NCBI RefSeq assembly: GCF_008974325.1
Contig: NZ_BKCG01000005.1
Coordinates: 1 to 64,000, forward strand
Reading direction: 5' to 3'
Length of the DNA stretch: 64,000 nt
Source of the DNA: Patiriisocius marinus
GTDB lineage: Bacteria > Bacteroidota > Bacteroidia > Flavobacteriales > Flavobacteriaceae
Positions 1 through 11,256 of the stretch are shown piece by piece. The translations under genes were made by a program, and so were the position numbers. Position 1 is the stretch's first letter; every line of letters starts with the position of its first letter. The notes beneath the pieces were generated by a model that worked only from the letters and a program-made list of their open reading frames with translations, had not been told where the DNA came from and did no database searches.

Positions 1-3000
1 ATACTGGAGAACCATTATCACAAATTTCATATGTGAAAGTATCTTCTCCTGTAAAATTAGGATCTGGTGTGTAAGTTACTGTTCCATCAGGATTAAGAAC
101 TGCTGTACCATTTGCTGGATCTGTTACCGAACCTGGCGTTACAGCAATCATATCTCCATCAGGATCAAAATCATTTGATAACACTACAACATCTACTGGC
201 TCGCCAACTTCCGTTGTGTTTGTATCGTTATTTGCTACAGGTGGATTGTTCTGATCATTCACTGGAATATCTGAAACTTCGATGACAACATTTGCTGTAT
301 CACAAGCTTGTGGCGTTCCATCATCACATATAGTATATGTGAACATATCAGTTCCTACAAAATCAGTAGCAGGTGTGTAAGTGTATGTTCCGTCAGGATT
401 AACAACTACACTTCCATTTGATGGTTGTGTATTTGATGTTACCACCTGAGTGTTTCCTTCTTCGTCTTCATCATTTGTCAATACGTTGCCGTCAACAGCT
501 ACATTAATAAATGTATCGTTAATATCATCGATAGCATCTGTACAATTTGATAAGATATCAATATCAACATCAATAGTACAACCGTTACCATCTACAACAG
601 TTACCACATAAGTTCCTGCCGCTAAATCTGTAAAAATTCCATTAGCTTGACCAGTTGCACCATCTAGACTGTAACTATAAGGAAGTGTTCCTCCTTGTGC
701 CGAAACAGTCACACTACTTTCCGCTCCACAAAGAACATCCACTTGAGAGTCAACCTGCGCTGTTAATTCAGCGGCCGGCTCTAAAACTTCTGCACTATCA
801 TTAAGTCTACACCCATTAACATCTGTAATGACAACACTATAAACTCCAGCTGAAAGCGTATTAATATCTTCTGTTGTTGCTCCATTACTCCAAGCAAAAC
901 TATAAGGCGCTGTTCCACCTGAAACTGTTAAATCTAATGAACCAGTTGATTCTCCAAAACAAAGCACACTATTAACTGCAATACCTGAACTTAAAACATT
1001 TGGCTCTATAACTGTTGCGTTTGCTGTAGCTGTACATAAAGTAACTGTATCTGTAACTGTAATTGTATAAACACCTCCTGCTAGTGCCGAAATATCTTCT
1101 GTTGTCGCTCCATTATCCCAAGAGTACGTAAAGTTTCCTGAACCTCCTGTTATTGTAGCATCTACAGTACCATCACTATCACCATTACAAGTTACACCGG
1201 AAGGTGTAGCAGTTACAGCTAAGTTTTGGCAACTTCCTGGGTTCACAACAGTTGTTGCAGTCGACACACATCCATTTGCATCAGTAACTGTTACAGTGTA
1301 CGTCCCTTCATCAAGACCTGTTATTGTTTGAGTAGTTTGACCTCCTGGAGCCCAAGAGTATGCATATACTGGTGTTCCTCCCGAAACATTAGCAGTTGCA
1401 GTTCCATCATTTGTTGTTGGTCCACTCTCATCTGTTGATGAGGCACTAACATCTAATGCGTTTGTTGGCTCTGTTATTGTTACACTTTGTTCAACTGGTA
1501 AACATACCGTACCATCTATTGTTACACTTACTGTATACACACCTGCACCTTGACCACTAATTGTACTAGAAGTTACTCCAGCGTCAGTTTGCACTGGAAC
1601 AGTATTCCACACAAAAGTATAAGTAGCAGATGGATTAGCAATCGAACTAGCACTTACCGTTGCCGAACCTGTTGTATCAGAAGTACACAACACATTAGTT
1701 ACATTATCTACCGCAATTACTTGATCACAAGTATTTGAACAATCGATAACAACCGTTTGTTCCAAAGTACAATTATTTGCATCTGTTACAACAACAGTAT
1801 GATTTCCTGATGGTAAATTTGAAGCCGTAGCACCTGTTTGGCTACCAGCACTAGCGCTCCATTGATAAGTATATGGTCCTGTTCCACCACTAGCAGACGC
1901 AGTAGCTTCTCCATCAGCACATCCTTGAGCATTAGTCGCATTTACCTTAGTAATTACAATACCTATTGGCGATGACGGCTCTTCTATGTTTATTCCATTT
2001 TGAGCTAATGTACAATCTTTTGCATCAGTAACTATTACTGAATAACTACCAGCCGGAAGACTTGAAACATCTTCTGTAGCCGCTCCATTACTCCAAGCAT
2101 ATGTATAAGGAGCAGTTCCACCAGAAACAGTAATATTTACTGATCCCGTACTAGCACCATTACACAATACATCTACCTTAGTAAATGAAATATTTAATCC
2201 TTCATTTGGACCAGAAACAGAAAAACTAACTTCTTTCTCACAACCATTAGCATCTTCTACTACAATAGTATATTGACCTACAGCTAAATTAGTTATGTCT
2301 TGAGTACTTGCACCGTTATCCCAAGAATAAGTATATCCTGACGTCCCACCTGAAACAGATATATCAATCGCTCCCGTAGAAGCGCCAAAACAAGAAACAT
2401 CAGTTACAACTCCTGTTATTACAATATCTTCAGCTGGCTGACCTATAGTATATGTATCAGAATCAGAACATCCGTTTGCCCCTGTTACTGTAACCGTATA
2501 GTCCCCAGCAGGTACATTCTCTAAATCTTCTGTAGTTGCTCCATTACTCCAAGCATATGTATAAGGAGCAGTTCCACCACTTACGTTAATATTAATAGCA
2601 CCAGTACTAGCTCCATAACAAGCTACGTCTGTTATTGCTCCTATTTCTACTTCTATAAAAGTTACTGTTGTAGAAACATCACTTTCACATTCAGTATTTA
2701 TATTTTTCACTGTAATCTCATAAGAACCTTCTCCTATATTAGGAAAAACTGTAGATGCTTGAAAAGCTCCACCATCTAAAGAATACTCGTATTGTGATCC
2801 TAATGGAGAAACAACTGTAATCTGAGCAACATTATTATTACCTGGACAACTCACTTCTACAACAGCAGGATCAGGTAAAGGATAAAACTCAACAGTTATC
2901 GTTGCCGTATCACAAATTACTTCATTTGGAGCCGGTAAACAAACCCCATAATCAAAACTGATTACACCCACAAAACCAGGAGTAGGTACAAGTGTATAAG

Positions 3001-4069
3001 TTCCATCCGCGTTTAAACTAAATGACTGCACTGCTCCAGCTGGAGAAGGTGCAGATTCTACACTATATACTGATGTTTCAGGGACATTATTTTCTTCAGC
3101 TATATCACCATTAAAAATTGAGTCTTCACAACCATATTTCTCTAAATCTTCTGCATAACGTTGTAGTATAAAGAATTTACCATCACCGTGATCTCTAGTA
3201 GCAGCAACAAACTCAATTCTAGTAATAAAAGAACCCGTAGGAGCAACATCACTTAATTGAAAAAGTGCAATCGCTATATCTTGGCTATTTTCATATTCAC
3301 GTCCTGAACTCCAATAATCAGAATTACCCAAAGGAGGGCTATATCCTAAATTTCTATAATCTTGCCCATCATTATTAACAAAAGTGTCACCTAAAACCTG
3401 CTCAGAACCTCCACCTGCTGGTATTCCAATCATTCTTATATAATAACAGTTGTTTCCACCTCTTTCCGTAACCGCTAAAACACCTCCTTCATTAGAAGGA
3501 AGCGCAGGGTCATAAAATATAGTTTGTAATTGAGCATCAGTCTCCGGCACTCCATTAGTACCATTAGCAGCATCAAAATCACCACAAATATCTCTACCAA
3601 CAGGATTAGCTTCAAAATAGTGATTTAAGTTTTTATCTTGAAATGCAGCTATTGCACTAGTATCCCATAAATTATTATCATTTACATTTAAAGTTGCCGT
3701 AGCACTAGTACTCACAATTTGCACTCCATTTAACCATAAGTGATTTCGAGAATGATTTATTACAGATCCACCGTTCCCTAATCGTGTCAATTGATAAAAA
3801 GTAGGAATTGCAAATTTATCAAACACAGTAGCCTCATTACCGTCGTTAATTATAATAGAGCGTATTGATGCAGGTCTATTATTCTCTGATGTATCTATAT
3901 CGCCATTAAAGTTGATATCCTGTATATCATTCCATTGAAATGTTACACCACTTTGCACTGAAGGAGACTGAGTTCCTATTTGCGCAAATAAGCTTGATGA
4001 AAACAAAACAACAATCGAGAACAAGACTGCGTTCCAGTTAATGTTAAGATGAGTAATAGTTTTATACAT
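1..4069 (-). CDS. Giant secreted adhesin with SprB-type repeats, 5' part
   Basis: An open frame of 1356 codons runs leftwards from ATG at 4069 to the window edge without a stop, so the C-terminus is missing. It starts with a signal peptide ending near SLFAQ. Residues about 25-330 form a secreted N-terminal region of unknown fold. About eight to nine SprB-like repeats follow (roughly 2670 down to 560), each with a core like GGTAPYTYAWSNGATTED and then GxYxVTVTDANGC. From about 540 to the edge lie cadherin-like/Ig-like repeats of the NDxDxxG...NPDGTYTYTP...FVGTDMFTY type. Such proteins are exported by the Bacteroidota T9SS and act as surface adhesins, in some species for gliding. No sorting domain is visible because the end is outside. 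The function is inferred from repeat architecture only. Confidence 0.9.
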   Translation of the reverse strand, partial: MYKTITHLNINWNAVLFSIVVLFSSSLFAQIGTQSPSVQSGVTFQWNDIQDINFNGDIDTSENNRPASIRSIIINDGNEATVFDKFAIPTFYQLTRLGNGGSVINHSRNHLWLNGVQIVSTSATATLNVNDNNLWDTSAIAAFQDKNLNHYFEANPVGRDICGDFDAANGTNGVPETDAQLQTIFYDPALPSNEGGVLAVTERGGNNCYYIRMIGIPAGGGSEQVLGDTFVNNDGQDYRNLGYSPPLGNSDYWSSGREYENSQDIAIALFQLSDVAPTGSFITRIEFVAATRDHGDGKFFILQRYAEDLEKYGCEDSIFNGDIAEENNVPETSVYSVESAPSPAGAVQSFSLNADGTYTLVPTPGFVGVISFDYGVCLPAPNEVICDTATITVEFYPLPDPAVVEVSCPGNNNVAQITVVSPLGSQYEYSLDGGAFQASTVFPNIGEGSYEITVKNINTECESDVSTTVTFIEVEIGAITDVACYGASTGAININVSGGTAPYTYAWSNGATTEDLENVPAGDYTVTVTGANGCSDSDTYTIGQPAEDIVITGVVTDVSCFGASTGAIDISVSGGTSGYTYSWDNGASTQDITNLAVGQYTIVVEDANGCEKEVSFSVSGPNEGLNISFTKVDVLCNGASTGSVNITVSGGTAPYTYAWSNGAATEDVSSLPAGSYSVIVTDAKDCTLAQNGINIEEPSSPIGIVITKVNATNAQGCADGEATASASGGTGPYTYQWSASAGSQTGATASNLPSGNHTVVVTDANNCTLEQTVVIDCSNTCDQVIAVDNVTNVLCTSDTTGSATVSASSIANPSATYTFVWNTVPVQTDAGVTSSTISGQGAGVYTVSVTIDGTVCLPVEQSVTITEPTNALDVSASSTDESGPTTNDGTATANVSGGTPVYAYSWAPGGQTTQTITGLDEGTYTVTVTDANGCVSTATTVVNPGSCQNLAVTATPSGVTCNGDSDGTVDATITGGSGNFTYSWDNGATTEDISALAGGVYTITVTDTVTLCTATANATVIEPNVLSSGIAVNSVLCFGESTGSLDLTVSGGTAPYSFAWSNGATTEDINTLSAGVYSVVITDVNGCRLNDSAEVLEPAAELTAQVDSQVDVLCGAESSVTVSAQGGTLPYSYSLDGATGQANGIFTDLAAGTYVVTVVDGNGCTIDVDIDILSNCTDAIDDINDTFINVAVDGNVLTNDEDEEGNTQVVTSNTQPSNGSVVVNPDGTYTYTPATDFVGTDMFTYTICDDGTPQACDTANVVIEVSDIPVNDQNNPPVANNDTNTTEVGEPVDVVVLSNDFDPDGDMIAVTPGSVTDPANGTAVLNPDGTVTYTPDPNFTGEDTFTYEICDNGSPV

Positions 4070-4620
4070 AGTAATTAATTTATATGAAATATTAATTCCA
4101 TAAAGGTTTATTCTTTTAGATAACGCAAATATAAGAGCATAAAAGCCTACACATTCTATTAATATAGGGGTATTAGCTAAAGAGCATTAAATACTCGTTC
4201 AAATACTATTTTACCTTAATATTCACTATAAATGTTGTAGGAACCGCAGTCACTACACTAAGCAAAATTGCAGTAAAACCACGCATTTATACCTATTGTG
4301 GTTGTAGGAAAAATTACTTTCACAATCAAAATTACACTAAATCATTATCACCTATTATTTCATTTATTTAAAAAATAATTAAAACATATGTTAAAATTTA
4401 AAACAAGCAATATCAACATAGCTTAACAAATTATTAACACACAGGTATAAACGATTAAGTACAAATATATTCGATAAAGTGTATTTGTACATTTCTGTTA
4501 TCAAACTTAATATGTAGGTAAATTCCCTCAATTCGGTGCAATTTACTTAAACATTAGTTCGATAAAGAAGTTTAACCTTTCACAAACTAAACTTATCTTT
4601 GTGGTATAATTTTATAGAAA
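4070..4620. other. 551-bp intergenic region between divergent adhesin and prfC
   Basis: No ORF of interest is seen. On the minus strand 4126-4133 reads TATATTTG, a good -7 element for the adhesin (no clear -33 partner). The word GTTGTAGGA occurs twice on the plus strand, at 4234-4242 and 4301-4309, 67 bp apart. The prfC promoter occupies the right end. The rest is AT-rich and unassigned. Confidence 0.5.
4571..4601 (+). promoter_or_regulatory. Putative prfC promoter
   Basis: TTTA at 4571-4574, a 19-bp spacer and TATCTTTG at 4594-4601 match the Bacteroidota sigma-A consensus TTTG-N19-21-TAnnTTTG with one mismatch in the -33. The element ends 19 bp before the prfC ATG, which implies a short leader. 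Confidence 0.6.
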
Positions 4621-6231
4621 ATGTCATTACAAAAAGAAATAGATAGACGTAAAACCTTTGGTATCATATCACACCCAGATGCAGGTAAAACAACACTTAC
4701 CGAGAAACTATTATTATTTGGAGGTGCTATTCAAGAAGCCGGAGCCGTTAAAAGTAACAAGATAAAAAAGGGAGCTACAAGTGACTTTATGGAGATTGAA
4801 CGCCAGCGTGGTATCTCGGTTGCAACTTCCGTTTTGGCATTTGAATATGATGGAATAAAAATAAACATATTAGATACCCCTGGACACAAAGATTTTGCTG
4901 AAGATACATTTAGAACACTAACCGCCGTAGACAGTGTTATTATTGTTATTGATGTTGCAAAGGGTGTTGAGGAACAAACAGAAAAATTAGTTGAAGTTTG
5001 TCGAATGCGTAATATTCCAATGATCGTTTTTGTGAATAAATTAGATCGTGAAGGAAAAGATGCTTTTGAACTACTTGATGAGATTGAACAAAAACTACAT
5101 CTTAAAGTAACACCACTCTCCTTCCCTATTGGTATGGGCTACGATTTTAAAGGTATATACAATATTTGGGAAAAGAATGTTAACCTCTTTAGTGGAGATA
5201 GCCGTAAAAATATAGAAGAAACCATAGAGATTGAAGATCTTGCTAATAAAGAATTAGACGAGCTAATAGGTGAAAAAGCCTCAGAAACGTTGAGAGAAGA
5301 GCTGGAACTTGTTGAAGGTATATACCCTAAATTTGACAGAGTTGCTTACTTGGCTGCAGAATTACAACCCGTATTTTTTGGTTCAGCGTTAAATAATTTT
5401 GGTGTTAGAGAGTTACTAGACTGTTTTATCCAAATAGCACCTAAACCACAACCAAAGTCAAGTAACACAAGACTAGTTAAACCAGAGGAAAAAGAATTTT
5501 CAGGTTTTGTATTTAAAATACATGCTAATATGGACCCTAAACACAGAGACCGTTTAGCTTTTGTGAAAATTGTATCAGGAACTTTTGAAAGAAATACTAA
5601 TTACATGCACGTACGCAATGGTAAGAAGATGAAATTTTCAAGCCCAAACGCATTTTTTGCAGAAAAGAAACAAATTGTGGATGTATCATACCCAGGAGAC
5701 ATTGTAGGCTTGCATGATACCGGTAATTTTAAAATAGGAGACACACTAACAGAAGGGGAAGAAATGAAATACAAAGGCATCCCTAGCTTCTCTCCCGAGT
5801 TCTTTAAGTATATTAATAACGCAGACCCAATGAAGAGCAAACAACTTGAAAAAGGAATTGATCAATTAATGGATGAAGGAGTTGCACAATTATTTACTTT
5901 AGAACTTAATGGACGTAAGGTTGTTGGTACTGTAGGAGCGCTACAGTTTGAAGTAATTCAATATAGACTAGAACACGAATACGGTGCTACCTGTCGTTAT
6001 GAAAACCTTAATGTTCATAAAGCTTGCTGGGTAGAACCTAAAGACCCTAAAAGTGACGAGTTTAAAGATTTCAAAAGGGTTAAATCTAAATTCCTAGCGA
6101 AAGACAAAAGAGGGCAGTTGGTATTCTTTGCAGATTCAGCTTTTACATTACAGATGACACAAAGTAAATACCCAAATGTAAAGCTTCATTTTGTAAGTGA
6201 GTTTGAGAAAAATGAAAAAGCTAAAGCATAG
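4621..6231 (+). CDS. prfC: Peptide chain release factor 3
   Basis: RF3 is the translational GTPase that removes RF1/RF2 from the ribosome after peptide release. The 536-aa length fits the family (about 530). Visible G motifs are SHPDAGKTT (G1, residues 18-26), the RGIS switch I segment, DTPGHKDF (G3) and NKLDR (G4). The domain II/III text, such as NMDPKHRDRLAF and VGALQFEVIQYRLEHEYG, is typical of RF3 and separates it from EF-G and LepA. It stands alone on the plus strand with its own promoter and a strong hairpin downstream. The start is the only ATG that places the P-loop at the usual distance. Confidence 0.97.
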   Translation: MSLQKEIDRRKTFGIISHPDAGKTTLTEKLLLFGGAIQEAGAVKSNKIKKGATSDFMEIERQRGISVATSVLAFEYDGIKINILDTPGHKDFAEDTFRTLTAVDSVIIVIDVAKGVEEQTEKLVEVCRMRNIPMIVFVNKLDREGKDAFELLDEIEQKLHLKVTPLSFPIGMGYDFKGIYNIWEKNVNLFSGDSRKNIEETIEIEDLANKELDELIGEKASETLREELELVEGIYPKFDRVAYLAAELQPVFFGSALNNFGVRELLDCFIQIAPKPQPKSSNTRLVKPEEKEFSGFVFKIHANMDPKHRDRLAFVKIVSGTFERNTNYMHVRNGKKMKFSSPNAFFAEKKQIVDVSYPGDIVGLHDTGNFKIGDTLTEGEEMKYKGIPSFSPEFFKYINNADPMKSKQLEKGIDQLMDEGVAQLFTLELNGRKVVGTVGALQFEVIQYRLEHEYGATCRYENLNVHKACWVEPKDPKSDEFKDFKRVKSKFLAKDKRGQLVFFADSAFTLQMTQSKYPNVKLHFVSEFEKNEKAKA

Positions 6232-6254
6232 TTTGAAAAATTAACAGTATAAAT

Positions 6255-6302
6255 AAACCCGCATATGTAATCCAAATAGGCATTAAATATGCGGGTTTTT
6301 CC
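6255..6302 (+). terminator. Terminator after prfC
   Basis: A 12-bp perfect stem (6255-6266 with 6287-6298, core AAACCCGCATAT) is followed by a T-run. It lies between the convergent prfC and DUF3467 genes. The mirror side is also T-rich, so it may work in both directions. Confidence 0.8.
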
Positions 6303-6332
6303 TTGTCTAAATTATTAGATAATAAACATGTA

Positions 6333-6647
6333 TTAGGCTTCTCCTGTTGGCCCAAAGTTGATTGGAATAGAAGGCTGCTTCTGCCCTTTGATAACACCAT
6401 GTTGTTGCTCAAATCGCGACACATTTTCCTGTAATGCTTTCACTAATCGCTTTGCATGCTCTGGGGTTAATATTATTCTAGATTTAACCTTATTCTTAGG
6501 TATACCAGGCATAATTGACACAAAATCAACTATAAACTCAGATTGAGAATGGTTGATAATTGCCAAATTACTGTAGATACCCTGCGCCACATCAGCGTCT
6601 AGTTCTATATTAATTTGGCCTTGTTTTGGTTTTTTATTTTCTTCCAT
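6333..6647 (-). CDS. DUF3467 family protein
   Basis: A 104-aa acidic, soluble protein with no signal peptide. The central text (AQGIYSNLAIINHSQSEFIV, then DFVSIMPG, and TPEHAKRLVKALQENV) matches DUF3467, a small family of unknown function common in Bacteroidota. It lies 223 bp downstream of rpoC on the same strand, but a hairpin terminator at 6788-6819 separates the two, so it may be read at a lower level through the terminator or from its own start. I recall DUF3467 next to rpoC in other Bacteroidota, which would hint at a transcription-linked role; this is not shown by the sequence itself. Confidence 0.85.
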   Translation of the reverse strand: MEENKKPKQGQINIELDADVAQGIYSNLAIINHSQSEFIVDFVSIMPGIPKNKVKSRIILTPEHAKRLVKALQENVSRFEQQHGVIKGQKQPSIPINFGPTGEA

Positions 6648-6787
6648 ATTTTGCGTTATTACTTCAGTAAAACTGATGAATTAATAATGTTATTTTAATA
6701 GATTTATTCTGAAATATTAATGTGTTAAATAATTAGAAAACAATTAATATTTCGGCACTGCCTTAAGCCTTAAAGGTATATAAAAAA

Positions 6788-6819
6788 GAAAATCCCGAAA
6801 CGATTGTCACGGGATTTTC
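6788..6819 (-). terminator. Terminator after rpoC
   Basis: A 10-bp perfect stem (6788-6797 with 6810-6819, GAAAATCCCG) with a 12-nt loop is followed on the minus strand by a T-rich tract. It lies 52 bp past the rpoC stop and probably ends the ribosomal protein/RNA polymerase transcript. Confidence 0.85.
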
Positions 6820-6870
6820 AAATATAATTTACAAGCCTTAACCTTTATTAAGGAACGATATTACTATCGA

Positions 6871-9800
6871 TTAGTTATAATTAACTTCTTGCTTTTCTTG
6901 AGTCATTGCTTCTAACTCTTCTTTTGACCCTACAATTATAGTATCATACTTTCTCATACCGGTACCGGCAGGGATTTTATGTCCTACAATTACATTCTCC
7001 TTAAGACCTTCAAGTGTATCTATTTTACCTGCTACTGCAGCTTCGTTTAACACTTTAGTTGTCTCTTGGAAAGATGCAGCAGAAATAAACGATTTAGTCT
7101 GTAACGACGCTCTCGTAATACCTTGCAGAATAGGAGTTGCTGTTGCGTTAACGGCATCTCTTGCTTCTACTAAAGTTTTGTCTGCTCTTCTCAAAATAGA
7201 ATTCTCATCACGCAACTCACGCATTGTAATAATCTGTCCTTCTTTAAGGTTTTCAGAATCACCAGCATTCTCAACCACTTTCATACCGAAAATCTTATCG
7301 TTTTCTATGATAAAATCTGACTTATGAACTAGTTGATTTTCTAGGAATAGCGTATCTCCACTATCAACAATACGTACTTTACGCATCATTTGGCGAACTA
7401 CTACCTCAAAGTGCTTATCATTAATCTTCACACCTTGTAAACGATATACCTCTTGTACTTCATTTACTAAGTATTGCTGAACTGCTGATGGCCCTTTAAT
7501 TCTTAAAATATCCTCAGGAGTAATTGATCCATCTGAAAGTGGCATACCAGCTCTCACATAATCATTTTCCTGTACTAGTATCTGGTTACTTAATTTAACC
7601 AAGTACTTCATTACTTCACCTAACTTAGACTCAACGATGATTTCACGGTTACCACGTTTGATTTTTCCGAAAGAAACAACTCCATCAATCTCACTAACGA
7701 CAGCAGGATTAGAAGGGTTACGTGCTTCGAATAATTCAGTTACACGTGGAAGACCCCCTGTAATATCACCCGCTTTCGCAGATTTACGTGGAATCTTAAC
7801 TAAGATTTTTCCAATCTTAATTTTCTCACTATCATCAACTTGAATTAAAGCCCCTACTGGTAAGTTATACGAACGAATCACTTCATCCTTTTTACCTAAT
7901 ATCTGTAACGTAGGAATCTTTTTCTTATCTCTAGATTCTGTAATTACTTTTTCTTGGAAACCAGTTTGTTCATCAATCTCTACAGCATACGTAATACCTT
8001 GTTCAATATTTTCGTAACGTATCTTACCTGCAAATTCTGAAATAATTACACCATTATATGGATCCCATTGTGAAACAATGTCACCAGCTTTAAGCATATC
8101 TCCATCTTTTACATAGATAGTAGAACCGTATTGAATGTTATTAGTACTTAATGTAATACCAGTTTTCTTATCAATCAATTTAAGCTCTGATGTACGAGAG
8201 ATCACGATATCAATATCATTCCCTTCACTATCTTGACCTTTAACTGTTTTCAAATCTTCTATTTCAGCTTTACCATCAAACTTAACTTTAAGTTTATTTT
8301 CTTCTGAAATGTTACCTGCAATACCTCCTACGTGGAATGTACGTAATGTAAGCTGTGTTCCTGGTTCACCAATAGACTGTGCAGCTACAACACCAACAGC
8401 TTCCCCTCGTTGTACCATTTTATTAGTAGCTAAATTTCTACCGTAACATTGAGCACAAATACCTTTTTGCGCTTCACATGTTAATGCAGAACGTACTTCA
8501 ACTGATTCAATTGGAGATGCTTCAATTTTAGCTGCTATAGCTTCATCAATATGTTGACCGCTTTCAACAAGTACCTCTTTCGTTAATGGATTAACTACAT
8601 CATTCAATGCAGTACGACCAACAATTCTTGCTTTAAGTTTTTCAACTATTTCTTCATTTTTCTTTAAAGCTTGTACCTCAATACCTCTTAGGGTACCACA
8701 GTCTTCTGTGTTTACAATAACATCTTGAGAAACATCTACAAGTCTACGAGTTAAGTAACCTGCATCGGCCGTTTTAAGGGCTGTATCGGCAAGTCCTTTA
8801 CGTGCACCGTGAGTTGAGATAAAGTATTCAAGAATTGAAAGTCCTTCCTTAAAGTTAGAAAGAATTGGGTTTTCAATAATTTCTCCTCCTCCACTATTCG
8901 ATTTCTTAGGCTTTGCCATTAATCCACGCATACCTGTAAGCTGACGAATCTGTTCTTTAGATCCACGAGCTCCAGAATCAAGCATCATATATACCGAGTT
9001 AAATCCTTGTTGATCTTCTCTAATACGCTTCATTGATAACTCCGTAAGCGCCGCATTGGTTGCTGTCCAAATATCAATTACTTGATTATAACGTTCGTTT
9101 TGAGTAATAAGACCCATGTTGTAGTTAGATCTAATTCCATCAACCTTTTCGTTCGCTTCATCAATCATTGGGTACTTCTCTGCAGGAATAATAATATCCC
9201 CTAATGAGAATGATAACCCTCCTTCAAATGCAAACTTATATCCTAATGTTTTAATTTCGTCAAGGAAAGCTGCTGTAACTGGTACAGATGTTTTAGCTAA
9301 AATACCACCAATAATATCTCTTAGAGATTTCTTAGTCAATACCTCATTAATATATCCTGCCGCTTCTGGAACGTTTTGATTAAAGATTACTCTTCCTAAA
9401 GTTGTTTCAATAATCTGATAAACAAGCTCACCTTCTTCATTAAAATCTTTTGTTCGAATCTTAATTTGAGCATTCAAATCAACCATCTTCTCATTGTAAG
9501 CAATAACTGCTTCCTCAGCTGAGTAGAACGTTAATCCTTCACCCTTAACTTTTAATTCTGGTGTAGACAACTTAAGTTTAGTCATATAATAAAGACCAAG
9601 TACCATATCCTGAGAAGGTACTGCTACTGGAGCACCATTTGCTGGATTAAGAATATTGTGAGATGCCAACATTAATAATTGACATTCTAATATAGCTTCT
9701 GGTCCTAATGGAAGGTGTACTGCCATTTGATCCCCATCAAAATCGGCGTTAAATGCCGTACATACTAATGGGTGTAATTGGATAGCTTTTCCTTCAATTA

Positions 9801-11175
9801 ATTTAGGTTGGAATGCTTGTATACCTAGACGGTGAAGAGTAGGCGCACGGTTAAGCATAACAGGGTGTCCTTTCAATACATTTTCAAGGATATCCCAAAC
9901 AACTGGTTCTTTTTTATCTATAATTTTCTTTGCAGATTTTACAGTCTTAACAATACCTCTTTCGATTAACTTACGAATCACAAAAGGCTTGTATAATTCA
10001 GCTGCCATTCCTTTAGGAATACCGCATTCGAATAATTTTAATTCTGGTCCTACAACAATTACAGAACGTGCAGAATAATCAACACGTTTACCAAGTAAGT
10101 TTTGACGGAAACGTCCTTGCTTACCTTTCAATGAATCTGATAGAGATTTCAATGGACGGTTACTATCTGTTTTAACTGCTGAAGATTTACGTGTATTATC
10201 AAACAGTGAATCCACTGCCTCTTGTAACATACGCTTTTCGTTACGTAAAATTACTTCAGGAGCTTTAATCTCCATCAAACGTTTTAAACGGTTGTTACGA
10301 ATAATTACACGACGATATAAATCATTTAAATCTGAAGTTGCAAAACGACCACCATCTAATGGTACTAATGGACGTAATTCTGGTGGAATAATTGGCACCA
10401 CCTTCATTATCATCCAAGCTGCTTTGTTTTCACGATTCTTGTTTGCATCACGTAAAGCCTCTACAACTTGAAGTCTTTTAAGAGCCTCCGTTTTACGTTG
10501 TTTAGAAGTTTCGTTATTTGCTTTATGACGTAACTCAAATGACAATGCATCTAAGTCTATACGGTCTAATAAATCGATTAGACACTCAGCTCCCATTTTA
10601 GCGATAAACTTATTTGGATCTGAATCGTCTAAATATAAATTCTCTTGAGGAAGACTATCTAAAATAGTTAAATATTCTTCTTCTGTTAAGAAATCTAATT
10701 TTTGTACTGGATCACCTTCTTCATTTTTAGCAATACCAGGCTGAATTACTACGTAACGTTCGTAGTAAATAATCATATCTAATTTCTTAGATGGTAAGCC
10801 TAAAAGGTATCCAATTTTGTTTGGTAAGCTACGGAAATACCAAATATGTGCAACCGGTACTACCAAATTAATATGGCCCACACGGTCACGACGTACTTTT
10901 TTCTCTGTTACTTCAACACCACAACGGTCACATACGATTCCCTTGTAACGTATTCTTTTATATTTTCCACAAGCACATTCGTAATCCTTTACAGGTCCAA
11001 AAATACGCTCACAAAATAAACCGTCACGCTCTGGTTTGTGCGTACGGTAGTTAATTGTCTCTGGTTTTAATACTTCACCACGCGACTCTGCTAAAATCTT
11101 CTCAGGAGAGGATAATCCAATAGAAATTTTATTGAATTTTGGTGCTGCTTGTTCTCTGTTATTATTTCTTGCCAT
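6871..11175 (-). CDS. rpoC: RNA polymerase subunit beta'
   Basis: The largest core subunit of RNA polymerase (1434 aa, normal for Bacteroidota). The N-terminal zinc-binding segment [13 protein letters not shown] with a second CDRCG pair, the Mg-binding catalytic loop [12 protein letters not shown], the bridge/trigger region [19 protein letters not shown] and a second zinc cluster ([13 protein letters not shown]) are all present. It is the last gene of the block, 109 bp after rpoB with a hairpin in the gap, and is followed by a terminator. No insertion or break is seen. Confidence 0.99.
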   Translation of the reverse strand: MARNNNREQAAPKFNKISIGLSSPEKILAESRGEVLKPETINYRTHKPERDGLFCERIFGPVKDYECACGKYKRIRYKGIVCDRCGVEVTEKKVRRDRVGHINLVVPVAHIWYFRSLPNKIGYLLGLPSKKLDMIIYYERYVVIQPGIAKNEEGDPVQKLDFLTEEEYLTILDSLPQENLYLDDSDPNKFIAKMGAECLIDLLDRIDLDALSFELRHKANNETSKQRKTEALKRLQVVEALRDANKNRENKAAWMIMKVVPIIPPELRPLVPLDGGRFATSDLNDLYRRVIIRNNRLKRLMEIKAPEVILRNEKRMLQEAVDSLFDNTRKSSAVKTDSNRPLKSLSDSLKGKQGRFRQNLLGKRVDYSARSVIVVGPELKLFECGIPKGMAAELYKPFVIRKLIERGIVKTVKSAKKIIDKKEPVVWDILENVLKGHPVMLNRAPTLHRLGIQAFQPKLIEGKAIQLHPLVCTAFNADFDGDQMAVHLPLGPEAILECQLLMLASHNILNPANGAPVAVPSQDMVLGLYYMTKLKLSTPELKVKGEGLTFYSAEEAVIAYNEKMVDLNAQIKIRTKDFNEEGELVYQIIETTLGRVIFNQNVPEAAGYINEVLTKKSLRDIIGGILAKTSVPVTAAFLDEIKTLGYKFAFEGGLSFSLGDIIIPAEKYPMIDEANEKVDGIRSNYNMGLITQNERYNQVIDIWTATNAALTELSMKRIREDQQGFNSVYMMLDSGARGSKEQIRQLTGMRGLMAKPKKSNSGGGEIIENPILSNFKEGLSILEYFISTHGARKGLADTALKTADAGYLTRRLVDVSQDVIVNTEDCGTLRGIEVQALKKNEEIVEKLKARIVGRTALNDVVNPLTKEVLVESGQHIDEAIAAKIEASPIESVEVRSALTCEAQKGICAQCYGRNLATNKMVQRGEAVGVVAAQSIGEPGTQLTLRTFHVGGIAGNISEENKLKVKFDGKAEIEDLKTVKGQDSEGNDIDIVISRTSELKLIDKKTGITLSTNNIQYGSTIYVKDGDMLKAGDIVSQWDPYNGVIISEFAGKIRYENIEQGITYAVEIDEQTGFQEKVITESRDKKKIPTLQILGKKDEVIRSYNLPVGALIQVDDSEKIKIGKILVKIPRKSAKAGDITGGLPRVTELFEARNPSNPAVVSEIDGVVSFGKIKRGNREIIVESKLGEVMKYLVKLSNQILVQENDYVRAGMPLSDGSITPEDILRIKGPSAVQQYLVNEVQEVYRLQGVKINDKHFEVVVRQMMRKVRIVDSGDTLFLENQLVHKSDFIIENDKIFGMKVVENAGDSENLKEGQIITMRELRDENSILRRADKTLVEARDAVNATATPILQGITRASLQTKSFISAASFQETTKVLNEAAVAGKIDTLEGLKENVIVGHKIPAGTGMRKYDTIIVGSKEELEAMTQEKQEVNYN

Positions 11176-11256
11176 AATGCTGTAAAATAAACTTTGTTGT
11201 TATTGAAATGGAAATTCTAATCGATGTTTAAAATTTCCGAAGAAAATGTCTAAAAT

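Noticed and set aside
1226-1738. Two plus-strand ORFs of 62-70 codons in the adhesin region
   Set aside because: They are antisense to the repeat adhesin, rich in Cys and Ser from the reversed repeats, and match no family.
560-2670. Regular repeats as a possible CRISPR array
   Set aside because: The repeat units are about 230-260 bp, diverged and in one open frame; they encode SprB-like protein repeats.
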